From assembly GCA_023150375.1 (NCBI GenBank), contig JAKLLA010000008.1:1-64000 (forward strand): DNA of 64,000 nucleotides, given 5' to 3'. Source of the stretch: Burkholderiaceae bacterium. Lineage in GTDB: Bacteria > Pseudomonadota > Gammaproteobacteria > Burkholderiales > Burkholderiaceae_C. Position numbers and translations under genes: made by a program. The notes beneath the pieces were generated by a model. The model saw only the letters and a program-made list of their open reading frames with translations, searched no databases and was not told the origin of the DNA. Position 1 is the first letter of the stretch, and every line of letters starts with the position of its first letter. Positions 9,511 to 19,172 of the stretch are shown piece after piece.

Positions 9511-10401
9511 TCAGTCGCTGAGCCCCAGGGCGCGCAGGTCGAGTCCGCCGCCGGGGCGCCGCGGCGGGCACCAGAAGGCCGCGCCGGTGAGCGGCCGGGT
9601 GAAGCCGAACAGGGCGTCGGTGATGCCGTCCTCGGCCCCGCTCATGCGCCGCAGCTGGGCCTCGAAGGCGTCCAGCGAGGCCCCGAAGGCGGCAAACAGC
9701 AGGCCGCAGTCGCGGCCGTCGTGCCAGGGCATCGAGCGGCGCAGCACGAAGGCCTCGGGATCGAAGCTTTCCTGGGCGGTGCGCTGCACATGGGCGCTGG
9801 GCGGGGCGTCGTCGAGCTCCTCGTTGTCGCTGCGGCGACGCCCGATGGCATGGTCCTGGGCTTCGGTGGACAGGGCCTCGAAGCGCTCCAGGGCGTGCTG
9901 CCACTGCTGGACCGCGACGAAGCTGGCGCCGTCCCGCCCCGCACCGCGACCCTGCACGAAGGCGGTGGACAGGGCCGCCTGGCCCTGCGGGTTCTCGGTG
10001 CCGTCCTCGTAGCCGGTCAGGTCGCGCCCGTCCTCGTGGCGGAAGGCGACCAGCGACTGCTGCAGCTCGAAGGCGGGTGCCAGCTTCCCGGCCCAGTGCC
10101 GGCCGGCCAGCAGCAGGGCACCGGGCTCGTCGCCGCGCAGCCACAGCCACAGTGCCGCCGGCGTGACCGGCAGGGCCACGCGGGCGCCGGCTGGCACCTC
10201 GGGTTCACGCAGGCCGTCGATCGAGGCACCGAGCGCGGCGGCCAGGCTCGCGCCGATGCCGGCCACGCAGTGCAGGCCGTCGGCCTCGCGGGCCAGGGTG
10301 CGCAGCGCCGGGCGGGGATCGACGCCAGGGCGCAGGCCCAGGCTCAGGTAGCGGGCATGGGCGGGAATGGGTGCGAGGATGCCGGGCTGGAAAAGGGACA
10401 T
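9511..10401 (-). CDS. Dye-decolorizing (Dyp-type) heme peroxidase, YfeX-like
   Basis: 296 residues, close to the size of B-type DyP enzymes. The GxxDG signature is present as GYEDGTENP with Asp133. The proximal heme ligand is probably His204 (SAHVQRT). A distal arginine is at 221/222 (FVLRRSMPW). No Tat or Sec signal is visible, so a cytoplasmic heme peroxidase is expected. The ATG at 10401 has GGAGCG upstream. It stands alone, with 59 bp separating it from scpA upstream. I found no adjacent encapsulin gene. Confidence 0.9.
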   Translation of the reverse strand: MSLFQPGILAPIPAHARYLSLGLRPGVDPRPALRTLAREADGLHCVAGIGASLAAALGASIDGLREPEVPAGARVALPVTPAALWLWLRGDEPGALLLAGRHWAGKLAPAFELQQSLVAFRHEDGRDLTGYEDGTENPQGQAALSTAFVQGRGAGRDGASFVAVQQWQHALERFEALSTEAQDHAIGRRRSDNEELDDAPPSAHVQRTAQESFDPEAFVLRRSMPWHDGRDCGLLFAAFGASLDAFEAQLRRMSGAEDGITDALFGFTRPLTGAAFWCPPRRPGGGLDLRALGLSD

Positions 10402-10460
10402 GGGTCGCTCCGCGGAGGTCGAGGCCCCCGAGTGTACGGAGGGACCGTGGCGGGGGCGGT

Positions 10461-11309
10461 TCAGGCCGGCTGGTAGGCCAGGCGCACGTAGATCGGTGCG
10501 AAGGCCTCGGCCTGGGTGATCTCGAGCAGGCGCTCGCGGGCCAGCTCGAGCATCGCGATGAAGGTCACCACCAGCACCTGCGCGCCGCGCTCCGGCTCGA
10601 AGAGGTCCTGGAACTCGACGAAGCGCTCGCCCTGCAGCCGGCGCAGCAGCAGGCTCATGTGCTCGCGCACCGAGAGCTGCTCGCGGCTGATGCGGTGGTG
10701 CTCGGTCAGGCGGGCGCGGGAGAGCACGTCGGCCCAGGCCTGGCGCAGATCGGCCAGGCTCACCTCGGGCAGGCGCGGCTGCAGCGCCTCTTCCACCGCC
10801 ACCTGCACGCGCAGGAAGTCGCGGCCCAGCACCGGCAGCGTGTCGAGCTGGGCGGCGGCCAGCTTGATGCGTTCGTACTCGAGCAGGCGGCGCACCAGCT
10901 CGGCCCGTGGATCCTCGGCTTCGCGGCCCTCGTCGCTCTTCTTCGGCGGCAGCAGCATGCGCGACTTGATCTCGATGAGCATCGCGGCCATCAGCAGGTA
11001 CTCGGCGGCCAGCTCGAGATTGCGGCTGCGGATCTGCTCGACGTAGTCGAGGTACTGCCGGGTGACATCCGCCATCGGGATGTCGAGGATGTTGAAGTTC
11101 TGCTTGCGGATCAGGTAGAGCAGCAGATCCAGCGGGCCCTGGAAGGTCTCCAGGAAGACCTCCAGCGCGTCGGGCGGGATGTACAGGTCGGTGGGCAGCG
11201 TGAACAGCGGCTCGCCGTACAGGCGCGCCACCGCCACATGGTCGACCACCTCGGGCAGGCCGTCGGCCGCCACCGGCACGCCGGGGGCGTCGTGCGCGGG
11301 GGCCGCCAT
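10461..11309 (-). CDS. scpA: Segregation and condensation protein A
   Basis: 282 residues, the kleisin subunit that bridges SMC heads and ScpB in chromosome condensation. The kleisin N-terminal region is clear: FQGPLDLLLYLIRKQNFNILDIPMADVTRQYLDYV in segments, then LAAEYLLMAAMLIEIKSRMLLP. A winged-helix C-terminus (FEPERGAQVLVVTFIAMLELARERLLEI) completes the family pattern. The start at 11309 follows the DUF3460 gene by 10 bp. The DUF3460-scpA pair is a standard Burkholderiales arrangement. scpB is not in the window. Confidence 0.93.
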   Translation of the reverse strand: MAAPAHDAPGVPVAADGLPEVVDHVAVARLYGEPLFTLPTDLYIPPDALEVFLETFQGPLDLLLYLIRKQNFNILDIPMADVTRQYLDYVEQIRSRNLELAAEYLLMAAMLIEIKSRMLLPPKKSDEGREAEDPRAELVRRLLEYERIKLAAAQLDTLPVLGRDFLRVQVAVEEALQPRLPEVSLADLRQAWADVLSRARLTEHHRISREQLSVREHMSLLLRRLQGERFVEFQDLFEPERGAQVLVVTFIAMLELARERLLEITQAEAFAPIYVRLAYQPA

Positions 11310-11319
11310 CCCGCCGCGA

Positions 11320-11520
11320 TCAGCTCTTGGTCTGGTAGACGTAGGCCTGCTGCGCCACGCGTGCGTCCTGGTACTCGCGCTGCGCCTGACGGTCCTGCTC
11401 GCGGTCCCAGAGCAGGGCGCGGCCCTGGCGCTGGCGCGCTTCCAGCGTGGGATCGCGGCGCTTGAGCTCCTCGAGGAACTGCGTGGTCTCGGATTGGTAG
11501 GGTTTCCAGAACAGCGGCAT
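11320..11520 (-). CDS. DUF3460 family small protein
   Basis: 66 residues beginning MPLFWKPYQSETTQFLEELK. The core DPTLEARQRQGRALLWDRE is diagnostic of DUF3460, a short cytoplasmic family found almost only in Betaproteobacteria and typically next to scpA. It is highly charged and predicted helical. Function is unknown. The ATG at 11520 has no obvious ribosome-binding site. It is the first gene of a two-gene unit with scpA. Confidence 0.85.
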   Translation of the reverse strand: MPLFWKPYQSETTQFLEELKRRDPTLEARQRQGRALLWDREQDRQAQREYQDARVAQQAYVYQTKS

Positions 11521-11657
11521 GGTGCAACAACGCAGGGGCAGGAACAGGCCCGTCCGCAGACGGGGGACAACCGCGGATTGTATGCGGGGGCGGGCCCGGC
11601 CGGGCCACTGCGGCCCGCACGCCGGCGCGGCAGGGGGCGGTGGGCGCAGGCGCCACA

Positions 11658-12584
11658 ATGCAGGCCATGCACGAGATCGAACTGAAGTTCCAGGTGCCGG
11701 CCGAGCGCCTGGAGTCGCTGGCCGGCTGGCTGGAGGCCCGGGGCGCCACGCGCATCGCGATGCGCGCGGCCTACCTCGACACGCCCGATCGGCGCCTCGG
11801 GCGCGCCGGCTTCGCGCTGCGCCTGCGCAGCGAGGGCGGGCCCTGGGTGCAGACGCTCAAGGGCCGCGGTGCCGATCCGATGCAGCGCCTGGAGCACAAC
11901 GCGCCGCTGCAGGTGCCGCCCGGGCAGGCGCTGCCGGACCTGCTGCTGGCCCGCCATGCCGGCACCGCGGTGGGCGATGCGCTGCAGGCCCGCCTGGCGG
12001 CCGACGGCGGCGCGGCCCCCGCGCTGGCGGTGCAGTACCGCACCGACTTCGAGCGCCTGGCCTGCCCGCTGCGCCAGGGCGCCAGCCGCATCGAGGCGGC
12101 GCTGGACCGCGGCGAGATCCGCGCTGCGGGCCGCAGCCTGCCGATCGCCGAGCTGGAGCTCGAGCTGCTGGAGGGCTCGGTGGCCGACCTGCTCGACCTG
12201 GCGCGCGCCCTGCTGCCCGCGCACGGGCTGTGGCTGGATGTGCGCAGCAAGGCCGAGCGCGGCGACCGACTGGCGCGGGGGGCTGCCCCCGCGCTGCCGG
12301 CGCTGCCGCAGGCCGGGGCCGGCGCGGCCGCATGGGTGGACGCCTTGCTGAGCCTGGCGGCCACGACGATGGCCGGTGAAGGCAGTGCGGCGCACCTCGA
12401 GCGCCTGATTGCGCTGCTGGCCGAGCCGCCGGCCGGGCTGGCGGGCACGCTGTCGCGGCGGTCGAAGGTGCTGGGCGAGCGGCTCGCGGTCACGCCGCTG
12501 GCCGAGCTGCCGGCCTGCCTGGGCGATGTGGCCGTGCAGTCGCTCTGCCTCGACCTGCTGGCCGCCCTGCCGCGGGGCGGTTGA
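11658..12584 (+). CDS. CYTH domain protein (inorganic triphosphatase-like)
   Basis: About 308 residues. The N-terminal CYTH signature ExExK is visible as HEIELKF. Charged strands follow, expected to line the triphosphate tunnel (RAAYLDTPDRRL, FALRLRSEGG, QTLKGRG, ELELELLEG, SKAERG). This matches the YgiF-type inorganic triphosphatase fold. YgiF usually carries a C-terminal CHAD domain. The ~125-residue C-terminus here is short and helical and does not look like a full CHAD. The start could be ATG 11658 or 11667. It converges on the SulP gene. Confidence 0.8.
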   Translation: MQAMHEIELKFQVPAERLESLAGWLEARGATRIAMRAAYLDTPDRRLGRAGFALRLRSEGGPWVQTLKGRGADPMQRLEHNAPLQVPPGQALPDLLLARHAGTAVGDALQARLAADGGAAPALAVQYRTDFERLACPLRQGASRIEAALDRGEIRAAGRSLPIAELELELLEGSVADLLDLARALLPAHGLWLDVRSKAERGDRLARGAAPALPALPQAGAGAAAWVDALLSLAATTMAGEGSAAHLERLIALLAEPPAGLAGTLSRRSKVLGERLAVTPLAELPACLGDVAVQSLCLDLLAALPRGG

Positions 12585-12618
12585 CGCGGCGGGGGGGGCT
12601 CGCTCGGCGGGTGGGCGA

Positions 12619-14313
12619 TCAGATCTGCGCGGCCGGATCCTGCGCCTCGGCGCCGTCGCTGCCCACCGCGTCGGCCACCTTGGGCACGATGCAGTCCGGG
12701 CCCAGCGTGGCCTCGAAGCCCGAACGGCGGATCAGCCCGAGCGGCTGCGGGTTCACCTCGGCCAGCAGCAGCGTGATGCCCTGGCGCTGCAGCACCCGGT
12801 GCAGCTGCTCGAGGGCGTCCAGGCCCGAGGTGTCCATCGAGATCATGCGGTGCATCTCCAGCACCAGCACGCGGGTGCCGGGGGCCAGCCGCGACGGCAG
12901 GTCCTCGATCTTGCCCACCGCGCCGAAGAACAACGGGCCGAAGAGTTCGAAGACCTGCACGCCCGGGGGCAGCTCGCCGCCGCTGTGCGGCCGCACCGTG
13001 AACAGTGCGCTCATGCGGAAGATGAAGAAGGCGCAGGCCAGCAGCAGCCCCACCTGCACCGCGATCGTCAGGTCGAACACCACCGTCAGGAAGAAGGTGC
13101 CCAGCAGCACGGTGCGGTAGGGCAGCATGAACTGCTTCAGGCGGGCGAACTCGCGCCACTCGCCCATGTTCCAGGCCACGAACATCAGGATGCCGGCCAG
13201 CGCGGCCAGCGGTACGTGCAGCGCCAGCGGCGCGGCCACCAGCACGATCACCAGCAGCGTCAGCGCATGCACCATGCCGGCCACCGGGCTGGCCGCGCCG
13301 GCGCGCACGTTGGTGACGGTGCGCGCGATGGTGCCGGTGGCGGGGATGCCGCCGAAGAAGGGCGTGACGAAGTTGGCCGCGCCCTGCGCCATCAGCTCCT
13401 GGTTGGGGTCGTGGCGCGGCAGCTCGGTCATGTTGTCGGCCACGCGGGCGCACAGCAGCGACTCGATGGCGCCCAGCAGGGCGATCGTCACCGTCGGGAT
13501 CAGCAGTTCCTTGGCGGTGGCCCAGCTGAACTCGGGCAGTTCGAAGGCCGGCAGGCCCTGCGGGATGCCGCCGAAGCGCGAGCCGATGGTCTCCACGTCG
13601 AGGCCCAGGGCCAGCGTCACCAGCGTGGCGGCGGTCAGCGCGACGATGGTGCCCGGCACATGGGCGGCCCAGCGGCGCAGCTTGCCTGTCAGGCCCACCG
13701 GCGCGACGTCCATGCGATAGGACTTGGGCCAGAACACGACCAGCGCCAGGCAGCCCAGCCCGATGGCCACGGCGGCCGGGTTGACGCTGTCGAGGTGGCG
13801 CGCGAGCACGGCGATCTGGGTGAAGAAGTCCGCCGGCAGCTTGTCGATCTCCAGGCCCAGCAGGTCCTTCACCTGCGACAGCCCGATCAGCACCGCGATG
13901 CCGTTGGTGAAGCCGATGACGATGGACACCGGGATGTAGCGGATCAGCGCGCCGAGCTTGAACAGCCCCATCAGGAACAGCAGCACGCCGGCCAGCGAGG
14001 TGGCGATCAGCAGGTTGGCCAGGCCGTAGCGCTCGACGATGCCGTAGACGATGACGATGAAGGCGCCGGCCGGCCCGCCGATCTGCACGTGCGAGCCGCC
14101 CAGCGCCGAGATCAGGAAGCCGGCGATGATGGCGGTGAAGATGCCCGCTTCGGGCTTGACGCCCGAGGCGATCGCGAAGGCCATCGCCAGCGGCAGGGCG
14201 ACGATGCCGACGGTCAGACCCGCGCCGATGTCGGCGAGCAGCCGGCTACGGTCATAGCCGGCGAGCGCATCGAGCAGCCGCGGCCGAAAGGGATGTAGGG
14301 AAGCGGAACGCAT
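12619..14313 (-). CDS. SulP-family anion permease with STAS domain
   Basis: 564 residues. It has 10-14 hydrophobic segments with SulP family motifs near the N-terminus (GLTVGIVALPLAMAFAIASG) and GGSHVQIGGPAGAF, then IPATGTIARTVTNVRAGAASPVAGM. A cytoplasmic STAS domain occupies about residues 435-545, with MDTSGLDALEQLH around the conserved loop. Substrates in the family include sulfate, bicarbonate and dicarboxylates and cannot be decided here. The ATG at 14313 is preceded by a perfect AGGAGG five bases upstream. An in-frame extension further upstream was rejected. Confidence 0.92.
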   Translation of the reverse strand: MRSASLHPFRPRLLDALAGYDRSRLLADIGAGLTVGIVALPLAMAFAIASGVKPEAGIFTAIIAGFLISALGGSHVQIGGPAGAFIVIVYGIVERYGLANLLIATSLAGVLLFLMGLFKLGALIRYIPVSIVIGFTNGIAVLIGLSQVKDLLGLEIDKLPADFFTQIAVLARHLDSVNPAAVAIGLGCLALVVFWPKSYRMDVAPVGLTGKLRRWAAHVPGTIVALTAATLVTLALGLDVETIGSRFGGIPQGLPAFELPEFSWATAKELLIPTVTIALLGAIESLLCARVADNMTELPRHDPNQELMAQGAANFVTPFFGGIPATGTIARTVTNVRAGAASPVAGMVHALTLLVIVLVAAPLALHVPLAALAGILMFVAWNMGEWREFARLKQFMLPYRTVLLGTFFLTVVFDLTIAVQVGLLLACAFFIFRMSALFTVRPHSGGELPPGVQVFELFGPLFFGAVGKIEDLPSRLAPGTRVLVLEMHRMISMDTSGLDALEQLHRVLQRQGITLLLAEVNPQPLGLIRRSGFEATLGPDCIVPKVADAVGSDGAEAQDPAAQI

Positions 14314-14490
14314 GAATCCTCCTGGCGATGGGGCAAGGGCTCGGGGAGGATCCGGATGGTGGGCCGCAGTGGTGCAGCCGGGCAATGAAGCGACGCCGCC
14401 GGGACAGGGACCAGTTGCGGGGTTCGTCGGGGGGGCGGCGCAGGCTCACCGCCGCATTGTGCGCCCGCGTCGTCACGGGCGATATCGGGG

Positions 14491-15183
14491 TCAACGAAGG
14501 AGGTGCAGCTTGCGCAACACCTTGCCGACGAAGACCTGCCGGCGCAAGCGCCCCGGCGGCACGGGCGAGGGTCGCTTCGCCGGCGGTACGCGCGGCAGTG
14601 CGGCAAAGCGTTCGCGGTCGAGCAGGATCATCTGGGCCGTCTTGTGCGGCAGGTGGACCACCGGGCCGAGTTCGAAGCCCACCTGCTGGCACAGCACCAA
14701 CATCTTCGTGTTGCGAATGTCCGGCTCGGCGATGATGCGCTGCACCTGCGGCTCGCGCAGCAGGAACTCGAGGGCGGCCGTCAGCAGGTAGTAGCCCCGC
14801 GAGGCGCAGCGTGGCGAGTCGGCGCGTGGCGGCGCGGTCAGCAGGTGGAAGCCGCGGTCGCTGGCGCGGGCGTCCCGGAAGTAGGACGCCAGCCGGTCGC
14901 GCAGGGGCTCGTAGGTTTCGAGCAGACAGGCGGGTCCGGGCTGGCCGTCGATCCAGCCCAGCAGGGCCTGGTGCCCCGGGCGGGCGGTGACGTCGCGGTA
15001 CTTCTTCTGCACCTGCTCGAGGCTGCAGTCCTGCATGCCCCAGAAGGCGGCGTAGTCCTGGCGAACCCAGTCCAGCAGCAGGGGGGCGTCGGCCATCGGG
15101 TCCAGCCGGCGCAAGCGCACCGTCGGCCCTCCCGGAAAGGACGAGACGTGCAGATCGGAGTCGGGGGGGGCGATGGCAGGCAC
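14491..15183 (-). CDS. GNAT acetyltransferase of the siderophore-biosynthesis type (IucB/AlcB-like)
   Basis: About 230 residues. The segments LLDWVRQDYAAFWGMQDCSLEQV, AFWGM in particular, and YYLLTAALEFLLREP-VQRIIAEPDIRN match the Acetyltransf_8 family, which N-acetylates hydroxyamines in aerobactin and alcaligin assembly. No other siderophore gene lies nearby, so the acceptor is unknown. No ATG fits the N-terminus. The GTG at 15183 places the conserved strand (GGPTVRLRRLDP) about 20 residues in and is my best start. It lies just downstream of metG (32 bp) on the same strand and may be cotranscribed. Confidence 0.68.
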   Translation of the reverse strand: MPAIAPPDSDLHVSSFPGGPTVRLRRLDPMADAPLLLDWVRQDYAAFWGMQDCSLEQVQKKYRDVTARPGHQALLGWIDGQPGPACLLETYEPLRDRLASYFRDARASDRGFHLLTAPPRADSPRCASRGYYLLTAALEFLLREPQVQRIIAEPDIRNTKMLVLCQQVGFELGPVVHLPHKTAQMILLDRERFAALPRVPPAKRPSPVPPGRLRRQVFVGKVLRKLHLLR

Positions 15184-15215
15184 GGGCTGGCTTTCGCGAG
15201 GGGGAGGGCGTGCCT

Positions 15216-17294
15216 TCAGCGCACCCGCATGCCCGGCTGGGCGCCCGGGAAGGGCTCGAGCACGAAGACGCCCGGCTGGGCCTTCTCGTCGGCGTGGCTG
15301 GCGGCCAGCACCATGCCCTCGCTGAGGCCGAACTTCATCTTGCGCGGCGCCAGGTTGGCCACCATCACGGTGAGCTTGCCTTCCAGATCCGCAGGCTGGT
15401 AGGCGCTGGCGATGCCCGAGAAGACATTGCGCGTGCGGCCTTCGCCCGCGTCCAGCGTCAGGCGCAGCAGCTTGGTGGAGCCCTCCACCGCCTCGGCCTT
15501 GACGATCTTCGCGATGCGCAGGTCGACCCTGGTGAAGTCGTCGATCTTGATCTCCGGGGCGATGTCCTCGCCGCCCGGGACGACTTTCTCCGGTTCCGGG
15601 GCCGCAGGCGGCTCGAACAGCGCGTCGAGCCGCTTCGGATCCACGCGCTGCATCAGGTGCTGGTAGGCGCCGATGGTGTGCGCGCCCAGCGCCCGGTCGG
15701 CCGCCTCGAAGTCCAGCGGCTGGACCTGCAGGAAGGCCTCGACCTGCGCGGCCAGCGCCGGCAGCACCGGCTTGAGGTAGATCGTCAGCAGGCGGAAGGC
15801 CTCGATGCACACCGAACACACGTCCTGCAGCACGGCGTCCTGGCCGGCCTGCTTGGCGATCTCCCAGGGCTTGTGGGCGTCGACGTACTCGTTGACCCGG
15901 TCGGCCAGCGCCATGATCTCGCGCAGCGCCTTGCCGTAGTCGCGGCCCTCGTAGAGCTGAGTGATCGTGCCGCGGTGGGCGCGCAGCGTGTCCAGCAGCG
16001 TGCGGCCTTCGACCCCCAGGTCACCCGACAGCCGCCCGCCGAAGCGCTTGGCGATGAAGCCGGCCGCGCGCGAGGCGATGTTGATGTACTTGCCGACCAG
16101 GTCGGCGTTGACGCGGGCGACGAAGTCGTCCGGGTTGAAGTCCACGTCCTCCACCCGCGCGTTCAGCTTGGCTGCGATGTAGTAGCGCAGCCACTCCGGG
16201 TTCATGCCCAGGCTCAGGTACTTGAGCGGGTCGATCCCGGTGCCGCGGCTCTTGCTCATCTTCTCGCCGCCGTTGACGGTGATGAAGCCGTGCACGAAGA
16301 CGTTGTTGGGCGTCTTGCGGCCGCTGAAGTGCAGCATCGCCGGCCAGAACAGCGTGTGGAAGTAGGTGATGTCCTTGCCGATGAAGTGGTACTGCTCCAC
16401 CGCCGGGTCGGCGATGAACTCCTCGTAGCTGCGCGTCTCGCCGTACTTCGCCTTGGGGCCGCCCTTGTCGAAGTAGTTCTTCAGCGAGGCCAGGTAGCCG
16501 ATCGGCGCGTCCAGCCAGACGTAGAAGTACTTGCCTGGCGCATCCGGGATCTCGATGCCGAAGTAGGGCGCATCGCGTGAGATGTCCCAGTCGCCCAGCC
16601 CACCCTGGCCGTTCTCGTCCTTGGTGAACCACTCCTTGATCTTGTTGAGCACCTCGGGCTGCAGGCGCTCGGCGTCGTGCGTCCACTGCAGCAGGAAGTC
16701 GGCGCAGCGCGCATCGCTGAGCTTGAAGAAGTAGTGGTCGCTGCTGCGCAGCACCGGCGTGGCGCCCGACAGCGCCGAATACGGGTTCTTCAGCTCGGTG
16801 GGCGCGTAGACCGCGCCGCAGGATTCGCAGGAATCGCCGTACTGGTCCTTGGCGCCGCACTTCGGGCACTCGCCCTTGATGAAACGGTCGGGCAGGAACA
16901 TGCCCTTGTCCGGGTCGTAGAACTGCTCGATCGAGCGCACGTCGATCAGCTCGTTCTTGCGCAGGCCCAGGTAGATGGCCTGCGCCAGCTCGTGGTTCTC
17001 GATGCCGTCGGTCGAGTGCCAGTTGTCGAAGGAGATGTGGAAGCCGTCCAGGTACTCCTTGCGCCCGGCGGCGATGTCGGCGACGAACTGCTGCGGCGTC
17101 TTGCCGGCCTTCTCCGCGGCGATCATGATCGGCGCGCCGTGCGCGTCGTCGGCGCCGACGAAGTGCACCTGATGCCCCTGCATGCGCTGGAACCGCACCC
17201 AGATGTCGGCCTGGATGTACTCCATGATGTGGCCGATGTGGAACTTGCCGTTGGCGTAGGGCAGGGCGGTGGTGACGAAGAGCTGGCGGGTCAT
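15216..17294 (-). CDS. metG: Methionyl-tRNA synthetase
   Basis: 692 residues, charging tRNA-Met. The class I HIGH motif is at residues 19-22 ([11 protein letters not shown]) and KMSKS near 345 ([11 protein letters not shown]). A zinc knuckle is present ([18 protein letters not shown], four Cys). The C-terminal ~110 residues form the EMAPII/Trbp111 tRNA-binding domain used for dimerisation ([36 protein letters not shown]). Full length for the long MetG form. The ATG at 17294 gives the canonical [16 protein letters not shown] start. It is divergent from apbC, an arrangement common in Burkholderiales. Confidence 0.97.
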   Translation of the reverse strand: MTRQLFVTTALPYANGKFHIGHIMEYIQADIWVRFQRMQGHQVHFVGADDAHGAPIMIAAEKAGKTPQQFVADIAAGRKEYLDGFHISFDNWHSTDGIENHELAQAIYLGLRKNELIDVRSIEQFYDPDKGMFLPDRFIKGECPKCGAKDQYGDSCESCGAVYAPTELKNPYSALSGATPVLRSSDHYFFKLSDARCADFLLQWTHDAERLQPEVLNKIKEWFTKDENGQGGLGDWDISRDAPYFGIEIPDAPGKYFYVWLDAPIGYLASLKNYFDKGGPKAKYGETRSYEEFIADPAVEQYHFIGKDITYFHTLFWPAMLHFSGRKTPNNVFVHGFITVNGGEKMSKSRGTGIDPLKYLSLGMNPEWLRYYIAAKLNARVEDVDFNPDDFVARVNADLVGKYINIASRAAGFIAKRFGGRLSGDLGVEGRTLLDTLRAHRGTITQLYEGRDYGKALREIMALADRVNEYVDAHKPWEIAKQAGQDAVLQDVCSVCIEAFRLLTIYLKPVLPALAAQVEAFLQVQPLDFEAADRALGAHTIGAYQHLMQRVDPKRLDALFEPPAAPEPEKVVPGGEDIAPEIKIDDFTRVDLRIAKIVKAEAVEGSTKLLRLTLDAGEGRTRNVFSGIASAYQPADLEGKLTVMVANLAPRKMKFGLSEGMVLAASHADEKAQPGVFVLEPFPGAQPGMRVR

Positions 17295-17485
17295 GGTGCT
17301 TGCGGTGCGACGCCGAGGCACCCCGGGCCGGGTGGCCGGGCGGGTCGGGCGAGGCTGCCGATTCTAGGTGTCCCCCGACCCTGCGCCGGTGGGGTTGCCC
17401 GTGCGGGTACCTGCCGGCCGCGGGTGCCGAGGCTACACTGCCGGCGCTTCATCGCGTCCCAACCTCCACCTGTCCGCCATCCACC

Positions 17486-18577
17486 ATGTCGATCTCCGAA
17501 GCCGCGGTGCGCGCCGCCCTCCAGACCGTCGTCGATCCCAACACCGGACGTGACTTCGTTACCGGCAAACAGCTGCGCAACCTCTCGGTCGAGGGGGCGG
17601 ACGTGGCCTTCGAGGTCGAGCTCGGCTACCCGGCCAAGAGTCAGATCCCGGCGCTGCGTCGCGCGCTGATCGACGCGGTGCGTGGCATCGCCGGGGTGGG
17701 CAACGTGAGCGTGAACGTCACCAGCAAGGTCGTCGCCCATGCGGTGCAGCGCGGTGTACAGCTGCTGCCGGGGGTGAAGAACATCGTGGCCGTGGCCTCC
17801 GGCAAGGGCGGTGTGGGCAAGAGCACCACCGCGGTCAACCTGGCGCTGGCGCTGGCCGCCGAGGGCGCCAGCGTGGGCGTGCTCGATGCCGACATCTACG
17901 GCCCCAGCCTGCCGACGATGCTGGGCATCGACGGTCGCCCCGAGAGCCTGGATGGCCAGAGCATGGAGCCCATGCGCGGCCACGGCCTGCAGGTGATGTC
18001 GATCGGCTTCCTGGTGGACCCCGATCAGGCCATGATCTGGCGCGGCCCGATGGCCACCCAGGCCCTCGAGCAGCTGCTGCGGCAGACCAACTGGCGCGAA
18101 CTGGACTACCTGGTGGTCGACATGCCCCCGGGTACCGGCGACATCCAGCTCACGCTGTCGCAGAAGGTGCCGGTGACCGGCGCGGTCATCGTCACCACGC
18201 CGCAGGACATCGCGCTGATCGACGCGCGCAAGGGTCTGTCGATGTTCCAGAAGGTCAGCGTGCCCATCCTCGGCCTGGTCGAGAACATGGCGGTGTACTG
18301 CTGCCCCAACTGCGGCCATGTCGAGCACATCTTCGGTGCCGAGGGCGGCCAGCGCATGGCCGCCGAGCTGGGGCTGAACTTCCTCGGTGCGCTGCCGCTG
18401 AACCGCAGCATCCGCGAGCAGGCCGATTCCGGCTGCCCGACGGTGGCCGCCGAGCCCGAGGGCGAGATCGCCGCGCTGTACAAGGCGGTGGCGCGCCAGG
18501 TGGCGGTGAAGATCGCCGAGCAGGGCCGCGACTACTCGTCGAAGTTCCCGACCATCAAGGTGTCGAAGAACACCTGA
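17486..18577 (+). CDS. apbC: Iron-sulfur cluster carrier protein ApbC/Mrp
   Basis: 363 residues. The N-terminal MIP18/DUF59 domain spans about 1-90. The P-loop deviant Walker A is GKGGVGKST at 106-114. A CxxC pair (YCCPNCGH) near 272-276 binds the bridging 4Fe-4S cluster. The protein is a cytosolic ATPase that transfers Fe-S clusters to apoproteins. Start ATG 17486; upstream in-frame codons lack similarity. Divergent from metG. It converges on the PrcB-like gene, with 15 bp between stops. Confidence 0.95.
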   Translation: MSISEAAVRAALQTVVDPNTGRDFVTGKQLRNLSVEGADVAFEVELGYPAKSQIPALRRALIDAVRGIAGVGNVSVNVTSKVVAHAVQRGVQLLPGVKNIVAVASGKGGVGKSTTAVNLALALAAEGASVGVLDADIYGPSLPTMLGIDGRPESLDGQSMEPMRGHGLQVMSIGFLVDPDQAMIWRGPMATQALEQLLRQTNWRELDYLVVDMPPGTGDIQLTLSQKVPVTGAVIVTTPQDIALIDARKGLSMFQKVSVPILGLVENMAVYCCPNCGHVEHIFGAEGGQRMAAELGLNFLGALPLNRSIREQADSGCPTVAAEPEGEIAALYKAVARQVAVKIAEQGRDYSSKFPTIKVSKNT

Positions 18578-18592
18578 GGCCGGCGCGGCGCC

Positions 18593-19159
18593 TCAGCGCC
18601 GCACGATGCGGATGCGCTGGTAGTAGGAGCGCTTGACCACCGCCACCAGGCAGGGCCGGCTGGTCGCGGTGGCCGCCAGTTCGCCCGGTCCCGGCCGGAT
18701 CTCGCGCACCGGCCAGAACAGCAGCCCGCCGTGCAGGGTCAGTTGCCGCGCCGCAGGCTCGATGCGCACGCCCAGCGTGGGCTGCTGGTTCATCGCGTAG
18801 ACCAGCACCTGCTCGCGCGCCCAGCGGATCGGCCGGCCGGCGACGCTGGACTCGTCGCCTTCGAGGTGGTCGCGCCACTCCTGGCGAGAGTCGATGGACA
18901 GCACCGCGATCTTCTTGCCGGGCAGCGGGCACTGGGTATGCGAACGGGTGGCCAGCAGCTTGACGCCCTGGGCGCGTCGTGGCGGCTCAGCCTGGGCGCG
19001 AGCCGGCGCCGCGGCACGCGCCGAAGGCAGGTCACCGTTCGGCGCTGCCAGTGCCGCCAGCGATCCCAGGCTCAGCAGACCCGCCCCGACCAGCAGTCGG
19101 GCCGGACCGAAGCCGCCGGCACGGGGGCGTGGCGGTCGCAGATTTTTCTTGTTCGTCAA
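18593..19159 (-). CDS. Exported protein with PrcB-like C-terminal domain
   Basis: About 188 residues. The N-terminus has basic residues followed by a hydrophobic segment (ARLLVGAGLLSLGSLAALA), so export is likely. The C-terminal ~110 residues (SIDSRQEWRDHL; REQVLVYAMNQQPTLGVRI; REIRPGPGELAATATSRPCLVAVV) resemble PrcB_C, the domain of the Treponema denticola protein that stabilises the subtilisin-like dentilisin. Here the neighbour is also a subtilisin-like lipoprotein, which supports the call. I place the start at TTG 19159, because GGAG directly after the protease stop (19173) lies nine bases before it. A GTG at 19201 would overlap the protease. Similarity is by eye only. Confidence 0.55.
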   Translation of the reverse strand: MTNKKNLRPPRPRAGGFGPARLLVGAGLLSLGSLAALAAPNGDLPSARAAAPARAQAEPPRRAQGVKLLATRSHTQCPLPGKKIAVLSIDSRQEWRDHLEGDESSVAGRPIRWAREQVLVYAMNQQPTLGVRIEPAARQLTLHGGLLFWPVREIRPGPGELAATATSRPCLVAVVKRSYYQRIRIVRR

Positions 19160-19172
19160 GCGCTGGGGCTCC

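Noticed and set aside
9511-9560. Encapsulin-targeting tail on the DyP peroxidase
   Set aside because: The C-terminus (LDLRALGLSD) only loosely resembles cargo tails, and no encapsulin gene is next to it.
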